From positions 186,001 to 250,000 of the forward strand of contig NZ_JAIUJY010000002.1 of the NCBI RefSeq assembly GCF_020166105.1: DNA of 64,000 nt. The letters are read 5' to 3'. The stretch's first letter is position 1. The number at the start of each line of letters is the position of its first letter. Made by a program: the position numbers and the translations under genes. This DNA is from Blastococcus sp. LR1 (GTDB lineage Bacteria > Actinomycetota > Actinomycetes > Mycobacteriales > Geodermatophilaceae). This document shows, in pieces, positions 16,228-27,345 of the stretch. The notes under the pieces are model-generated. The model saw nothing but the letters and a program-made list of their open reading frames with translations, was not told the origin of the DNA and made no database searches.

Positions 16228-17126
16228 GGCGCCACTCCGCGGTACTCGACCTCGTCACCGGTGAGCTCGAGGTAGGCGGCCTCCAACGAGGCGGTGATCC
16301 GGGCGAGCTCGTGCACCCGCGCACCGGTGAGGAAGGCGATGTCCCCGATCTCGTCGGACTCGAGGCCCTCGACCCGCAGCGCCCCGTCGATCTCAAGCTC
16401 CACGTGCCCGCCGGCGCGCTGCAGCGCCGAGGCGAGCAGCGGTGCCTGCGGGCTGCGGACGCGGACGGCGGCGTGCGCTCCCAGCAGCTCGGTCATGGGG
16501 ACGTCGGCGAGCAGCCGCCCGCGCCCCAGCACCACCAGGTGGTCGGCGGTGTCCTCCATCTCGCTCATCAGATGGCTGGAGACCAGCACCGTGCGGCCCT
16601 CGTCGGCCAGCGAGCGGAGCAGCTCGCGCACCCACCGGATGCCCTCGGGGTCCAGGCCGTTGACCGGCTCGTCGAGCAGCAGGACGTCGGGGTCGCCGAG
16701 CAGCGCCGCGGCGATGCCGAGCCGCTGCCCCATGCCGAGGGAGAAGCCGCGCACCCGGTCGTGCGCCACCGCGTCCAGGCCGACCAGCTCGATCACCTCG
16801 TCGACCCGGGTGCGCGGCAGGGCGTTGCTCTGCGCCAGGGCGAGCAGGTGCGCGTAGGCCGACCTGCCCGGGTGCCGGGCCCGCGGGTCGATCAGCGCTC
16901 CGACGCGTCGCATCGGCCGGGACAGCTCGCGGTAGGGCCGGCCGAGCACGGTCGCCGTTCCCTCGGTGGGGCGGGTCAGCCCGAGGATGCAGCGCATCGT
17001 CGTCGTCTTGCCCGAGCCGTTCGGCCCGAGGAAGCCGGTGACCCGGCCCGGTTCGACCGTGACCGTGAGCGCGTCGACGGCGACGCGGGTGCGGTACCGC
17101 TTCGTCAGCCCGCGCAGCTCGATCAC
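16224..17126 (-). CDS. ABC transporter ATP-binding protein (DrrA/CcmA type)
   Basis: 300 residues. Walker A GPNGSGKTT, signature SLGMGQRLGIAAALL, Walker B VLLLDEPVNGLDPEG and H-loop VSSHLMSEM. After about residue 220 comes the short C-terminal domain common in drug/antibiotic exporter ATPases (HELARITASLEAAYLELT). Pairs with the ABC-2 permease downstream. Resistance or export of a small molecule is the family's usual role; no more can be said. Confidence 0.9.
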   Translation of the reverse strand: MIELRGLTKRYRTRVAVDALTVTVEPGRVTGFLGPNGSGKTTTMRCILGLTRPTEGTATVLGRPYRELSRPMRRVGALIDPRARHPGRSAYAHLLALAQSNALPRTRVDEVIELVGLDAVAHDRVRGFSLGMGQRLGIAAALLGDPDVLLLDEPVNGLDPEGIRWVRELLRSLADEGRTVLVSSHLMSEMEDTADHLVVLGRGRLLADVPMTELLGAHAAVRVRSPQAPLLASALQRAGGHVELEIDGALRVEGLESDEIGDIAFLTGARVHELARITASLEAAYLELTGDEVEYRGVAP

Positions 17127-17174
17127 GCGGTCAGCATCGCGGAAGCGGCTCCTCCGTGTACCGGAGGCGCGCGC

Positions 17175-17996
17175 TCACCGACCGTCTGCGACGTCGTCCC
17201 GTTCGCGCTCGATGAGGTCCTTGCTGCGCACCAGCCGCAGCAACGTGACGACCAGCAGTCCGCCGGCCATGTTCAGCAGCGTCGCGTACCAGAACCAGGC
17301 GAGCCAGTCGCCGTAACCGAAGGGGCCGCCGGCGTGGATGCCGGCGAAGATGATCAGCGAGTCGAGGATCGAGTGGAAGAGCACCAGCCCGGCGAGCACG
17401 AAGGCGCCGGCGACCGCGGCGACGATCTTCCCGCCCTCGCTCTCGGCCCCCTGCTGCATGCGGGTCATCAGCGTGATCGAGCTGCCGGCCAGCAGGGCGA
17501 GGCACACCGCGGTCAGGTCCAGTGGTGCGTCGACGAAGGTGGTGGCCGACTCGACGGCGACCGGGCCCAGCTCCGGGAGCGCGTGCACCACGACCCACAT
17601 GACCAGCCAGCCGCCCACGAGGTTGGCCACCAGGGTGCCGCCCCACAGCTTGGCCAGCTGGGCGACGCTCGCCCGCTTCGCGACGACCGCCGTCACCGGC
17701 ACGAGGAAGCCCTCGGTGAACAGCTCGCTGCGGGCCAGCAGCAGGGCGATGAAGCCGACGCTGAACGCCAGCCCGGCGAGCAGGTGGCTGCCGGTCTCGG
17801 CGTACACGGCCAGCAGGGCCACGACCCCGATCCCGACCTCGAGCCCGCCGGCGAGGCCGGTGGTCAGCACCTCGCGCCAGGTGCGGTGCAGCCGCTGCGC
17901 CCCTTGGGCGACGATCCGGTCGAACGCCTCCACCAGCTCGTCCTCGGCCGGGGCGTCGGTGTCGCCCAGCTCCTCGCGCGCGCTCTCCACTGCCAC
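17175..17996 (-). CDS. Formate/nitrite transporter family channel
   Basis: About 273 residues, six hydrophobic helices. Recognisable as FNT family by the N-terminal amphipathic helix (AEDELVEAFDRIVAQGAQR), the Leu/Val-rich helices with RSELFTEGFLVPVTAVV, the KLWGGTLVANLVGGW helix and the HSILDSLIIFAGI and WYATLLNMAGGLLVV segments. Members pass formate, nitrite, hydrosulfide or other small anions; the substrate is not evident, and no formate or nitrite enzyme is adjacent. Start chosen at GTG 17996; a GTG two codons later and one at 18029 are alternatives with no decisive ribosome site. Confidence 0.82.
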   Translation of the reverse strand: MAVESAREELGDTDAPAEDELVEAFDRIVAQGAQRLHRTWREVLTTGLAGGLEVGIGVVALLAVYAETGSHLLAGLAFSVGFIALLLARSELFTEGFLVPVTAVVAKRASVAQLAKLWGGTLVANLVGGWLVMWVVVHALPELGPVAVESATTFVDAPLDLTAVCLALLAGSSITLMTRMQQGAESEGGKIVAAVAGAFVLAGLVLFHSILDSLIIFAGIHAGGPFGYGDWLAWFWYATLLNMAGGLLVVTLLRLVRSKDLIERERDDVADGR

Positions 17997-18025
17997 GGGA
18001 GCCGCCCTACCCGTGGCCGCCGGGG

Positions 18026-18421
18026 TCACACCGGACGAGGACTGTCGGACACGCGGCCGGCCGCGCGGGCGACCGCGACCGCCCAGCCGATGTAGCCCAC
18101 GTTCACGAGCACCCGCGCCGCGATGCCCGGCGCCCGGTCGTAGGCGCGGGTGGCCGTCCCCATCCGGCGGATCGGGTCGAGGTGGGCCGGCAGGTAGGCG
18201 GTGACCAGCCCGGCCGCCAGCCATCCGCCGGGAACCCGGGTGGACGGGACGGCGATCAGCGCACCCGCCAGCACGTCCAGGACTCCGCTCACCGCAACGG
18301 CCGCACCCGGCGCGGGGACCCAGTCCGGGATCAGCCCGCGGAAGTACCCGGGGACGACGGCGTGGCCGATGCCGGAACCGGTCATGAGCCCGGCCAGGCC
18401 GAGGGCGGCGATGTCGGTCAC
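18026..18421 (-). CDS. DoxX-like small membrane protein
   Basis: 131 residues, four hydrophobic helices. The arrangement GLAGLMTGSGIGHAVVPGYFRGLIPDW followed by a helix with SGVLDVLAGALI matches DoxX/DUF4267-like quinone-oxidase-associated membrane proteins, whose function is mostly unknown. Starts at a GTG; lies 29 bases upstream of the FNT gene, on the same strand and possibly co-transcribed. Divergent from the catalase gene. Confidence 0.65.
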   Translation of the reverse strand: MTDIAALGLAGLMTGSGIGHAVVPGYFRGLIPDWVPAPGAAVAVSGVLDVLAGALIAVPSTRVPGGWLAAGLVTAYLPAHLDPIRRMGTATRAYDRAPGIAARVLVNVGYIGWAVAVARAAGRVSDSPRPV

Positions 18422-18481
18422 GCGCCGAGCCTGCCGCACGGGAGCCGCCCCGGGGAAGTCTCCCGCTGCACGGAAGCGATC

Positions 18482-18508
18482 GTTTGCGCAGGTCAACCAA
18501 CCGGGTAG
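18482..18508 (+). promoter_or_regulatory. Possible SigB-like promoter of the catalase gene
   Basis: GTTT, 17 bases, GGGTAG lies about 40 bases before the catalase GTG. It resembles the stress-sigma consensus (GNNT, 14-16 bases, GGGTA), with spacing one base long, and the same GGGTAG hexamer precedes csbD. By eye only. Confidence 0.35.
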
Positions 18509-18548
18509 CGCCGCGAAGATCGAAAAAGTCGATTCCCCGAGGAGACCC

Positions 18549-20672
18549 GTGCCCCCCACGCGCAAGCCGAACACGTCCGCCCCCCGCACCGTGAGCCCGA
18601 CCGGGGTGGGCTACGAGGGGCCCAAGGACGGCCGCGACCCCCGGGCGCAGGCCGGCGACAAGCTGACGACGCCCAACGGCGTCCGCATCCCCGACACCGA
18701 CCACTCGCTGAAGGCCGGCCCCCGCGGCCCGGTGCTGCTGGAGGACTTCCACCTCCGCGAGAAGATCATGCACTTCGACCACGAGCGGATCCCGGAGCGC
18801 GTGGTGCACGCCCGTGGCTCCGGCGCCCACGGCGTCTTCACCGCCTACGGCACCGCATCGAAGGTCACCCGCGCCGCCGTCCTGGCCGAGAAGGGCCTGG
18901 AGACGCCGGTCTTCGTGCGCTTCTCGACCGTCCTGGGATCGCGCGGCTCGGCCGACACCGTGCGCGACACCCGCGGATTCGCGACGAAGTTCTACACGAA
19001 GGAAGGCACCTGGGACCTCGTCGCGAACAACATCCCGGTCTTCTTCATCCAGGACGCGATCAAGTTCCCCGACGTCATCCACGCCGGCAAGCCGCACCCG
19101 GACCACGAGATCCCGCAGGCGCAGTCGGCGCACGACACCTTCTGGGACTTCGTCACCCTGCACACCGAGGCGACCCACCACGCGATCTGGAACATGAGCG
19201 ACCGGGGCATCCCGCGCAGCTACCGGACGATGGAGGGCTTCGGCGTCCACACCTTCCGACTGGTGAACGACGACCGCGAGACGGTGCTGGTCAAGTTCCA
19301 CTGGAAGCCGAAGCTCGGCGTGCACTCCCTCACCTGGGAGGAGGCGCAGATCGCCGCGGGTGTCGACCCCGACTTCCACCGCCGCGACCTGTACGAGTCC
19401 ATCGAGGCCGGCGCCTTCCCGGAGTGGGAGCTCGGCATCCAGGTCTTCCCCGACACCCCGGAGGAGACCTTCGAGGGCATCGACCTGCTCGACCCGACCA
19501 AGATCGTGCCGGAGGAGCTCGCCCCGGTTCAGCCCATCGGGAAGCTGGTGCTCAACGCCAACCCGACGAACTTCTTCGCCGAGACAGAGCAGGTCGCCTT
19601 CCACACCGGCCACCTGGTCCCGGGCATCGAGGGCACCAACGACCCGCTGCTCCAGGGCCGCAACTTCTCCTACCTGGACACCCAGCTCAGCCGGCTCGGC
19701 GGGCCGAACTTCACCCAGATCCCGATCAACCGGCCGCACGCCCCGGTGAACGACAACACCCGCGACGGCTTCCACCAGCACGCCGTCCACCAGGGGCAGG
19801 CGCCGTACACGCCGAACAGCGTGGACGGCGGCAGCCCGTTCCCGGCCGACTGGTCCGAGGGCGGCTACGTGCAGGTGCCGCGGGCGGTCCACGGCGAGGT
19901 CGGCCGCAGCGCGCCGGCATCCTTCGACGACCACTTCTCGCAGCCGGCGATGTTCTACAAGAGCCTCACCAGCATCGAGCAGCAGCACGTCATCGACGCC
20001 TACACCTTCGAGCTCGGCAAGTGCTTCGAGCAGTCGATCAAGGAGCGGGCGCTCATGATCCTGGCCCGGATCGACGAGAAGCTCTGCGCTCAGGTCGCCG
20101 CGGGCCTGGGCCTGCCGGTGCCGAAGAAGATCAAGGCGGAGAAGGTGCGGCTGGAGTCCCCGGCGCTGCGCCAGATCAAGCCGACGCCGTTCCCGATCGA
20201 CGGCCGCATCGTCGGCGTCGTCGCCGGCCCGAAGGCCGACCTCAAGGGCATCGCGACGCTGCGCAAGGCGCTCGAGGCCGAGGGTGCGCAGGTCAAGGTG
20301 ATCGCACCGCACGGCGGCCAGCTGGTCAGCGGCAAGGACGTGGAGATCGTCGAGCGGACCTTCGCCACCGGCCGGTCGATCGAGTTCGACGCGATCGTCG
20401 TCGCCGACGGCGCACCGAAGGACGGCGACTTCCGCGCCCTGGTGATGCTGCAGGAGGCGTTCCGCCACCTGAAGGGCATCGGCGCCTGGGGCGACGGCGT
20501 CGAGGTGCTCCGCGCCGCCGGGATCTACCCGAAGGCGCCCGGCGTCATCACCGGCAAGAAGGCGAGCGCCGCGATGGCCGCCGAGACCATCGCCGCCCTG
20601 GGCATGCACCGCGCCTGGGACCGCACGCCGCTGGTGAACGCCTCGATGGTGCCGCCCACCGTCAGCGCCTGA
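18549..20672 (+). CDS. katE: Large-subunit catalase (clade 2, KatE/HPII type)
   Basis: Decomposes hydrogen peroxide. 707 residues, the size of large-subunit catalases. The heme core has [11 protein letters not shown] with the distal His, [29 protein letters not shown], and the proximal Tyr in [15 protein letters not shown]. From about residue 550 the C-terminal flavodoxin/DJ-1-like domain follows ([14 protein letters not shown] ... [12 protein letters not shown] ... [10 protein letters not shown]). This extra domain separates clade 2 from small catalases. GTG start after GAGGAGACCC. The GTTT/GGGTAG pair upstream suggests stress-sigma control. Ends before a strong bidirectional terminator. Confidence 0.94.
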   Translation: MPPTRKPNTSAPRTVSPTGVGYEGPKDGRDPRAQAGDKLTTPNGVRIPDTDHSLKAGPRGPVLLEDFHLREKIMHFDHERIPERVVHARGSGAHGVFTAYGTASKVTRAAVLAEKGLETPVFVRFSTVLGSRGSADTVRDTRGFATKFYTKEGTWDLVANNIPVFFIQDAIKFPDVIHAGKPHPDHEIPQAQSAHDTFWDFVTLHTEATHHAIWNMSDRGIPRSYRTMEGFGVHTFRLVNDDRETVLVKFHWKPKLGVHSLTWEEAQIAAGVDPDFHRRDLYESIEAGAFPEWELGIQVFPDTPEETFEGIDLLDPTKIVPEELAPVQPIGKLVLNANPTNFFAETEQVAFHTGHLVPGIEGTNDPLLQGRNFSYLDTQLSRLGGPNFTQIPINRPHAPVNDNTRDGFHQHAVHQGQAPYTPNSVDGGSPFPADWSEGGYVQVPRAVHGEVGRSAPASFDDHFSQPAMFYKSLTSIEQQHVIDAYTFELGKCFEQSIKERALMILARIDEKLCAQVAAGLGLPVPKKIKAEKVRLESPALRQIKPTPFPIDGRIVGVVAGPKADLKGIATLRKALEAEGAQVKVIAPHGGQLVSGKDVEIVERTFATGRSIEFDAIVVADGAPKDGDFRALVMLQEAFRHLKGIGAWGDGVEVLRAAGIYPKAPGVITGKKASAAMAAETIAALGMHRAWDRTPLVNASMVPPTVSA

Positions 20673-20681
20673 TCCACACCG

Positions 20682-20730
20682 CGCACGAGAGCGCCGGTCC
20701 CGCACGCCGCGGGGCCGGCGCTCTCGTGCG
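20682..20730. terminator. Bidirectional terminator between katE and gabD2
   Basis: A perfect 16-base inverted repeat (arms 20682-20697 and 20715-20730) with a 17-base loop fills the gap between the two converging genes. Confidence 0.8.
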
Positions 20731-20732
20731 TC

Positions 20733-22304
20733 TCAGCGGATGAACGGGGCGCGCTTGAGCGCCTTGAGCCCGGCGGTCATCACCTTCGCGTAGCGGTCCA
20801 GCGGCAGGCCGGGCAGCGGGCCGACCGGCAGTCCGCGCTGGACGGCGACGGTCTGCGACTCGGTGTACTTGAGGATCCCCTCGGCGCCGTGCCGGCGGCC
20901 GACACCGGAGTCCTTCATCCCGCCCATCGGGGCGTCGTGCGACGCCCAGGCCGCGGCGTAGGCCTCGTTCACGTTCACCGTGCCCGAGCGGATGCGGGTG
21001 GCGATCTCCGCGCCGCGCTTCGGCGAGGACCAGACGCTGGCGTTGAGGCCGTACTCGGTGTCGTTGGCCCGCTCGACGGCCTCCTCGGCGTTCCGCACCC
21101 GGCTGATCGCGACGACCGGCCCGAAGGTCTCGTCGCGGGCCAGCTCCATCTCGTCGGTGACGCCCTCGAGCACGGTCGGCTCGTAGAACAGCGGCCCGAG
21201 GTCCGGGCGCGCCTTGCCGCCGGCGAGCACGCGCGCGCCCTTCGCGACCGCGTCGTCGACGTGCCGGGAGACGACGTCGAGCTGGTCCTGGCTCACCAGC
21301 GAGCCCATCTCGGCGTCCCAGTTCAGCCCGGCGGCCAGCCGCATCGCCTTCACCCGCTCGACGAACGCCGGCACGAAGCGGTCGTAGATGCCGTCCTCCA
21401 CGTACATCCGCTCCACCGAGATGCACAGCTGCCCGGAGTTGGAGAAGCAGGCCCGGATCGCACCCTCGACCGTCTTCCCCAGATCGGCGTCGGCCAGCAC
21501 GATCATCGGGTTCTTGCCGCCGAGCTCGGCGGAGAAGCCGATCAGCCGGCGGGCGCACTGCTCGGCGACCACCTTCCCGGTGGCGGTGGAGCCGGTGAAC
21601 ATCAGGTACTCGACGCCGTCGATCAGCGGGGTGCCGAGCACCCGGCCGGCGCCGGTGACGACCTGGAGCAGCTCCCGCGGCAGGCCGGCCTCGTACAGCA
21701 GCTCGACGGCGATCAGCGCGGTGAACGGCGTCTGCGCGTCGGGCTTGAGCACCACGCCGTTGCCCGCCAGCAGGGCCGGGATGGCGTCGGAGACGGCGAG
21801 GGTCAGCGGGTAGTTCCACGGGCTGATCACGCCGATCAGGCCCTTGGGGTGGTGGTGCTCGGTCGTCTGCGTGAGTACTGGCAGCGCGCCCTGGCGGCGG
21901 GTCGGCCGCAGGTGCTTGGCCGCGGTGTTCGCGTAGTACCGCGCCGTCATGGCGACGTCGGCCAGCTCCTCGAAGGCGCTCACCCGCGCCTTGCCCGTCT
22001 CGGCCTGGGCGACGTCGAGGATCTGCTCCTGCCGCTCGAGCACGAGGTCGTGGTAGCGGAGGATGATCGCGCAGCGCTCGGCCATCGGGCGGCGCGCCCA
22101 CTCGGCCTGCGCGGCGCGCGCCCGGCGCTGCGCCTCGCGCACGTCGTCGGCGGTGCAGGTGGGCACCTCGCCGACCACGTCGCCGGTGAACGGTGCGTGC
22201 GAGGCCTGGCGGGGCCGGTCGGGAGCGGCGGTGACGAGGGCGGCCAGGCGGGACACCAGCGCCGGGTCCAGCGCGGGGGACGGATGCGGTGCGGTCGTCG
22301 TCAT
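20733..22304 (-). CDS. gabD2: Succinate-semialdehyde dehydrogenase (NADP+)
   Basis: Oxidises succinic semialdehyde to succinate, feeding the TCA cycle. 523 residues, aldehyde dehydrogenase superfamily. SPWNYPLTL, the general base in ELGGKNP, and the catalytic C294 in NSGQLCISVERM are in place, with the late motifs DETFGPVVAI and MGGMKDSGVGRRHG. Closest by pattern to the actinobacterial GabD2 group, whose mycobacterial member acts with a 2-oxoglutarate decarboxylase shunt. No GABA aminotransferase is adjacent. Stands alone, 19 bases downstream of the flavin reductase gene's stop on the same strand. Confidence 0.88.
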   Translation of the reverse strand: MTTTAPHPSPALDPALVSRLAALVTAAPDRPRQASHAPFTGDVVGEVPTCTADDVREAQRRARAAQAEWARRPMAERCAIILRYHDLVLERQEQILDVAQAETGKARVSAFEELADVAMTARYYANTAAKHLRPTRRQGALPVLTQTTEHHHPKGLIGVISPWNYPLTLAVSDAIPALLAGNGVVLKPDAQTPFTALIAVELLYEAGLPRELLQVVTGAGRVLGTPLIDGVEYLMFTGSTATGKVVAEQCARRLIGFSAELGGKNPMIVLADADLGKTVEGAIRACFSNSGQLCISVERMYVEDGIYDRFVPAFVERVKAMRLAAGLNWDAEMGSLVSQDQLDVVSRHVDDAVAKGARVLAGGKARPDLGPLFYEPTVLEGVTDEMELARDETFGPVVAISRVRNAEEAVERANDTEYGLNASVWSSPKRGAEIATRIRSGTVNVNEAYAAAWASHDAPMGGMKDSGVGRRHGAEGILKYTESQTVAVQRGLPVGPLPGLPLDRYAKVMTAGLKALKRAPFIR

Positions 22305-22323
22305 GGCGACACCTTGCCGCAGG

Positions 22324-23040
22324 TCAGGCCGGTCCGCCGCTGGGGCCGAAGCGCTCCACCCGGACGTCGGCCGGGTCGAGCCCCAGTTCGACGAGCAGCT
22401 GCCCGGCCGCCTCCGCGAACGGACCCGACCCGCACACGTACCCCGTCTGGCCGGGCTCGATCAGCGGCACCAGGTCCATCGCGGTCAGCCGGCCAGGCGG
22501 GCGGATGCCGTTCGCCTCGCGGGTGAGGACGACGAGAGCGCCCGCCGCCTCCAGCTCGTCGGCGTAGGGCAGTTCCGCGCGGGTGCGGGCGGAGACGGCG
22601 ATGCGCAGCAGGTCGGTGCGGCCCAGCGCCCGCGCGGTGCGCAGCATCGCCACGAAGGGGACGACCCCCGATCCGCCACCCAGGAGCAGCGCCGGCGAGA
22701 CCTGGTCCCACACGAACCAGCCGCCGATCGGCCCGCGCACCTCGAGCTCGTCGCCGGGCTCCACGACGTCGGCCAGGTGGGTGGACACCTCGCCGTCGTC
22801 CAGCCGCTCCACGAACAGCTCCACCAGCGGGTCCCCGGGGGCCGACGCCACCGAGTACGAGCGCTGGGCGGTGTAGCCGTCGGGCGCGGTCAGCCGGACG
22901 ACGTAGTGCTGGCCGGGCAGGTGGTCGACGCGGTCGTGCACGTCGAGCCGCAGCTGGACCGCACGAGCGATCGGCCGGCGCACGCCGGAGACGGTCGCCG
23001 TCCGCCATCCGCGGTTCGCTGCGCGGAACGGCTCAATCAC
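22324..23040 (-). CDS. Ferredoxin-NADP reductase-like flavoprotein
   Basis: 238 residues. An FAD domain with RSYSVAS (FMN/FAD-binding RxYS) and PGQHYVVRL is followed by an NAD(P) domain with LLLGGGSGVVPFVAMLR and the late CGSGPFAEAA motif. No C-terminal 2Fe-2S domain. Overlaps the end of the sulfite-oxidase-fold gene by 8 bases on the same strand, so the pair is probably one functional unit: reductase and molybdoenzyme. This differs from the MsrPQ system, where the partner is a heme membrane protein. Confidence 0.85.
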   Translation of the reverse strand: MIEPFRAANRGWRTATVSGVRRPIARAVQLRLDVHDRVDHLPGQHYVVRLTAPDGYTAQRSYSVASAPGDPLVELFVERLDDGEVSTHLADVVEPGDELEVRGPIGGWFVWDQVSPALLLGGGSGVVPFVAMLRTARALGRTDLLRIAVSARTRAELPYADELEAAGALVVLTREANGIRPPGRLTAMDLVPLIEPGQTGYVCGSGPFAEAAGQLLVELGLDPADVRVERFGPSGGPA

Positions 23041-23638
23041 CCTGGTACCGCTGCTGCCGCCACGGGTCGCCCCGGTCGTGGTAGCCGTTCTGCTCCCAGA
23101 ACCCCGGCTGGTCGCGAGTCAGCAGGGTGAGCTTGCTGATCCACTTCGCGCTCTTCCAGAAGTACAGGTGCGGAACCAGCAGCCGGACCGGGCCGCCGTG
23201 CTCCGGGGTCAGCGGCTTGCCGTCGAACTCCCAGACCAACCACGCCTTGCCCCCGGTGACGTCGGCCAGCGGCAGGTTGGTCGTGTAGCCGGTCTTCGAC
23301 GTCGCCATCACGAACTGCGCCTCGGCCGTCGGCCCGGCCGCGTCCAGCAGGGTGTCGACCGAGATCCCGGCGAACCAGGTGCCGAACTTCGACCACGTCG
23401 TCACGCAGTGGATGTCGCCCCGGTACTCCGAACGGGGCAGCTGGTGCGCCTCGTCCCAGGTCCAGGTGGTGGGTCGCTCGACCCGCCCGTCGACCGTGAC
23501 GCTCCAGGTCTCCGGGGCGATGCGTGGGGTGGGCTCGGCGGTGAGCACCGGCCAGTCGGACCCGACGTCGTACTGCCCCGGCGGCAGACGGGGGTCACGT
23601 GCGCGCCGGCCGAGGAATCCGCGGGTGGGGGTGGGCAC
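23033..23638 (-). CDS. Soluble sulfite-oxidase-fold molybdopterin oxidoreductase (YedY-like)
   Basis: 201 residues with the sulfite oxidase/YedY Mo-cofactor domain: PPGQYDVGSDWPVL, WSVTVDGRVERPTTWTWDE, the Mo-ligand Cys in DIHCVTTWSKFG (C78), PLADVTGGKAWLVWEFDG, PEHGGPVRLLVPHLYFWKSAKW and FWEQNGYHDRGDPW at the end. Unlike YedY/MsrP there is no Tat signal: the GTG start (with GGGGGAGA upstream) leads directly into the domain, so the enzyme is presumably cytoplasmic. Substrate unknown. Co-transcribed with an FNR-type flavoprotein that could deliver electrons. Confidence 0.88.
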   Translation of the reverse strand: MPTPTRGFLGRRARDPRLPPGQYDVGSDWPVLTAEPTPRIAPETWSVTVDGRVERPTTWTWDEAHQLPRSEYRGDIHCVTTWSKFGTWFAGISVDTLLDAAGPTAEAQFVMATSKTGYTTNLPLADVTGGKAWLVWEFDGKPLTPEHGGPVRLLVPHLYFWKSAKWISKLTLLTRDQPGFWEQNGYHDRGDPWRQQRYQGD

Positions 23639-23809
23639 GGCGCGATTCTCCCCCACGCGACCCCGTGGCCCAATCGTGACAGTCGCCGCCACCTGCGCGA
23701 ATGCCGGAAAACCGGCCCTGACCTGCGGTGAGGGCACCCTTACATGAGCTGTGTCACCACGTGTTTGGTTGGTGGCAAGGCTCCGGTAGTCCTAGCGTGG
23801 GGCCTTGTG

Positions 23810-24505
23810 GTGACGGTGACGCATGCGGGTCGTAGGACGCCGAAGGTCGCGAAGACCAATTCGGTCGTGAAGAAGGCCGTCATGGCCATCAGCGGCATCG
23901 TGATGGTGCTGTACCTGATCGCACACATGATCGGGAACCTGAAGGTCTTCACGGGTGCCGAGTCGTTCAACCACTACTCGGAGTGGATCCGCACGATCGG
24001 CACGCCGGCGGTCCCCGAGCAGACGACGCTGTGGATCATCCGCATCGCCCTGCTGGTCGCGGTGGTCGCGCACTTCTGGGCGGCCGTCTCGCTGTGGCGC
24101 CAGGCCAAGCGCGCCCGCCCCGAGCGGTACGTGACCAAGAAGGCCGTGGCCCAGAGCTACGCCTCCCGCACCATGCGCTGGGGCGGCGTGATCGTGCTGC
24201 TCTTCATCGTCTACCACATCCTGGACCTCACGACCGGCACCGTGAACCCGGACGGCGACGCCAGTCCGTACGACCGCCTCGTCGCGAGCTTCTCGAACCC
24301 CTTCGTCACCGCCTTCTACGTCATCTCCCTCGTGCTGCTCGGCATGCACCTGCGCCACGGCATCTGGAGCGCCACGCAGACCCTCGGCCAGAGCAACCGG
24401 CGCCGGGAGCGGACGGTCAACGCCTTCGCGATCGTCTTCTCCACCGTGCTGATCGCCGGCTTCCTCATCGTGCCCTTCAGCGTCCTCTTCGGGCTCGTCG
24501 ACTAA
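23810..24505 (+). CDS. sdhC: Succinate dehydrogenase cytochrome b subunit
   Basis: About 231 residues with five membrane helices, the single-subunit (type B) cytochrome b558 anchor. Helix 1 carries VMVLYLIAHMIGNL with its heme-ligand His; other His residues lie in VVAHFWAAVSL, FIVYHILDL and GMHLRHGIW. This passes electrons from SdhAB to menaquinone, the usual actinobacterial quinone. Several GTG starts are in frame (23807, 23810, 23816); 23810 gives VTVTHAGRRTPK. First gene of sdhCAB, 15 bases before sdhA. Confidence 0.9.
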   Translation: MTVTHAGRRTPKVAKTNSVVKKAVMAISGIVMVLYLIAHMIGNLKVFTGAESFNHYSEWIRTIGTPAVPEQTTLWIIRIALLVAVVAHFWAAVSLWRQAKRARPERYVTKKAVAQSYASRTMRWGGVIVLLFIVYHILDLTTGTVNPDGDASPYDRLVASFSNPFVTAFYVISLVLLGMHLRHGIWSATQTLGQSNRRRERTVNAFAIVFSTVLIAGFLIVPFSVLFGLVD

Positions 24506-24520
24506 GGAGCTCCACCCGCG

Positions 24521-26463
<1,943 letters not shown>

Positions 26464-26467
<4 letters not shown>

Positions 26468-27273
26468 CAGCCAGCATGCAGTCCAGCGTCGGCAACCCCG
26501 CCGACGAGAAGCGCGGGATGAACCTGACCCTGCGCATCTGGCGGCAGAAGGACCCCTCGGTCAAGGGCAAGATGGTGACCTACAAGGTAAGCGACATCTC
26601 CCCGGACATGTCCTTCCTCGAGATGCTCGACGTGCTCAACGAGCAGCTGATCATGCAGGGCGACGACCCGGTCGCCTTCGACCACGACTGCCGCGAGGGC
26701 ATCTGCGGCATGTGCGGTCTGATGATCAACGGCCAGGCGCACGGCCCGCAGCAGACGACCACGTGCCAGCTGCACATGCGGTCGTTCAAGGACGGCGACA
26801 AGATCGACATCGAGCCGTGGCGCGCTTCGCCGTTCCCGGTGATCAAGGACCTCGCCGTCGACCGGCGGGCGTTCGACCGGATCATCCAGGCCGGCGGCTA
26901 CATCTCGGTGCCGACCGGCACCGCGCCGGAGGCGCACGCCACCCCGGTGCCCAAGGCCGACTCGGACGCGGCGTTCGACGCCGCCACCTGCATCGGCTGC
27001 GGCGCCTGCGTGGCGGCCTGCCCGAACGCCTCGTCGATGCTGTTCACCGCCGCCAAGGTCACCCACCTCGGCCTGCTCCCCCAGGGCCAGCCCGAGCGCG
27101 ACGACCGCGTGGTCAACATGGTCGCCCAGCAGGACCGCGAGGGCTTCGGTGGCTGCACGAACATCGGCGAGTGCTCGGCCGCCTGCCCCAAGGGCATCTC
27201 GATGGAGACCATCTCCCGGCTGAACCACGACCTGCTCGGCGCGCTGCGCGCCGGCGCACGGCCGAAGAGCTAG
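26464..27273 (+). CDS. sdhB: Succinate dehydrogenase iron-sulfur subunit
   Basis: 269 residues from the GTG that overlaps the sdhA stop (GTGA) and has GGAG six bases upstream; an in-frame ATG at 26476 without a ribosome site is less likely. The 2Fe-2S ligands are in [10 protein letters not shown] plus the later Cys of TTCQLH; the 4Fe-4S and 3Fe-4S ligands are in [12 protein letters not shown] and [14 protein letters not shown]. Carries electrons from SdhA to the SdhC heme/quinone site. A strong terminator follows. Confidence 0.95.
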
Positions 27274-27285
27274 TTCCGCGACATC

Positions 27286-27326
27286 CGACAGAGCCCCATC
27301 CCGGAATCCGGGGTGGGGCTCTGTCG
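27286..27326 (+). terminator. Terminator of sdhCAB
   Basis: Near-perfect 17-base inverted repeat (27286-27302 with 27310-27326, one G-T pair) and a 7-base loop GGAATCC, 13 bases after the sdhB stop. It lies just ahead of the next gene's GTG, so that gene must have its own promoter or escape by readthrough. Confidence 0.8.
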
Positions 27327-27345
27327 TTGCTGCCACACTGCGCCC

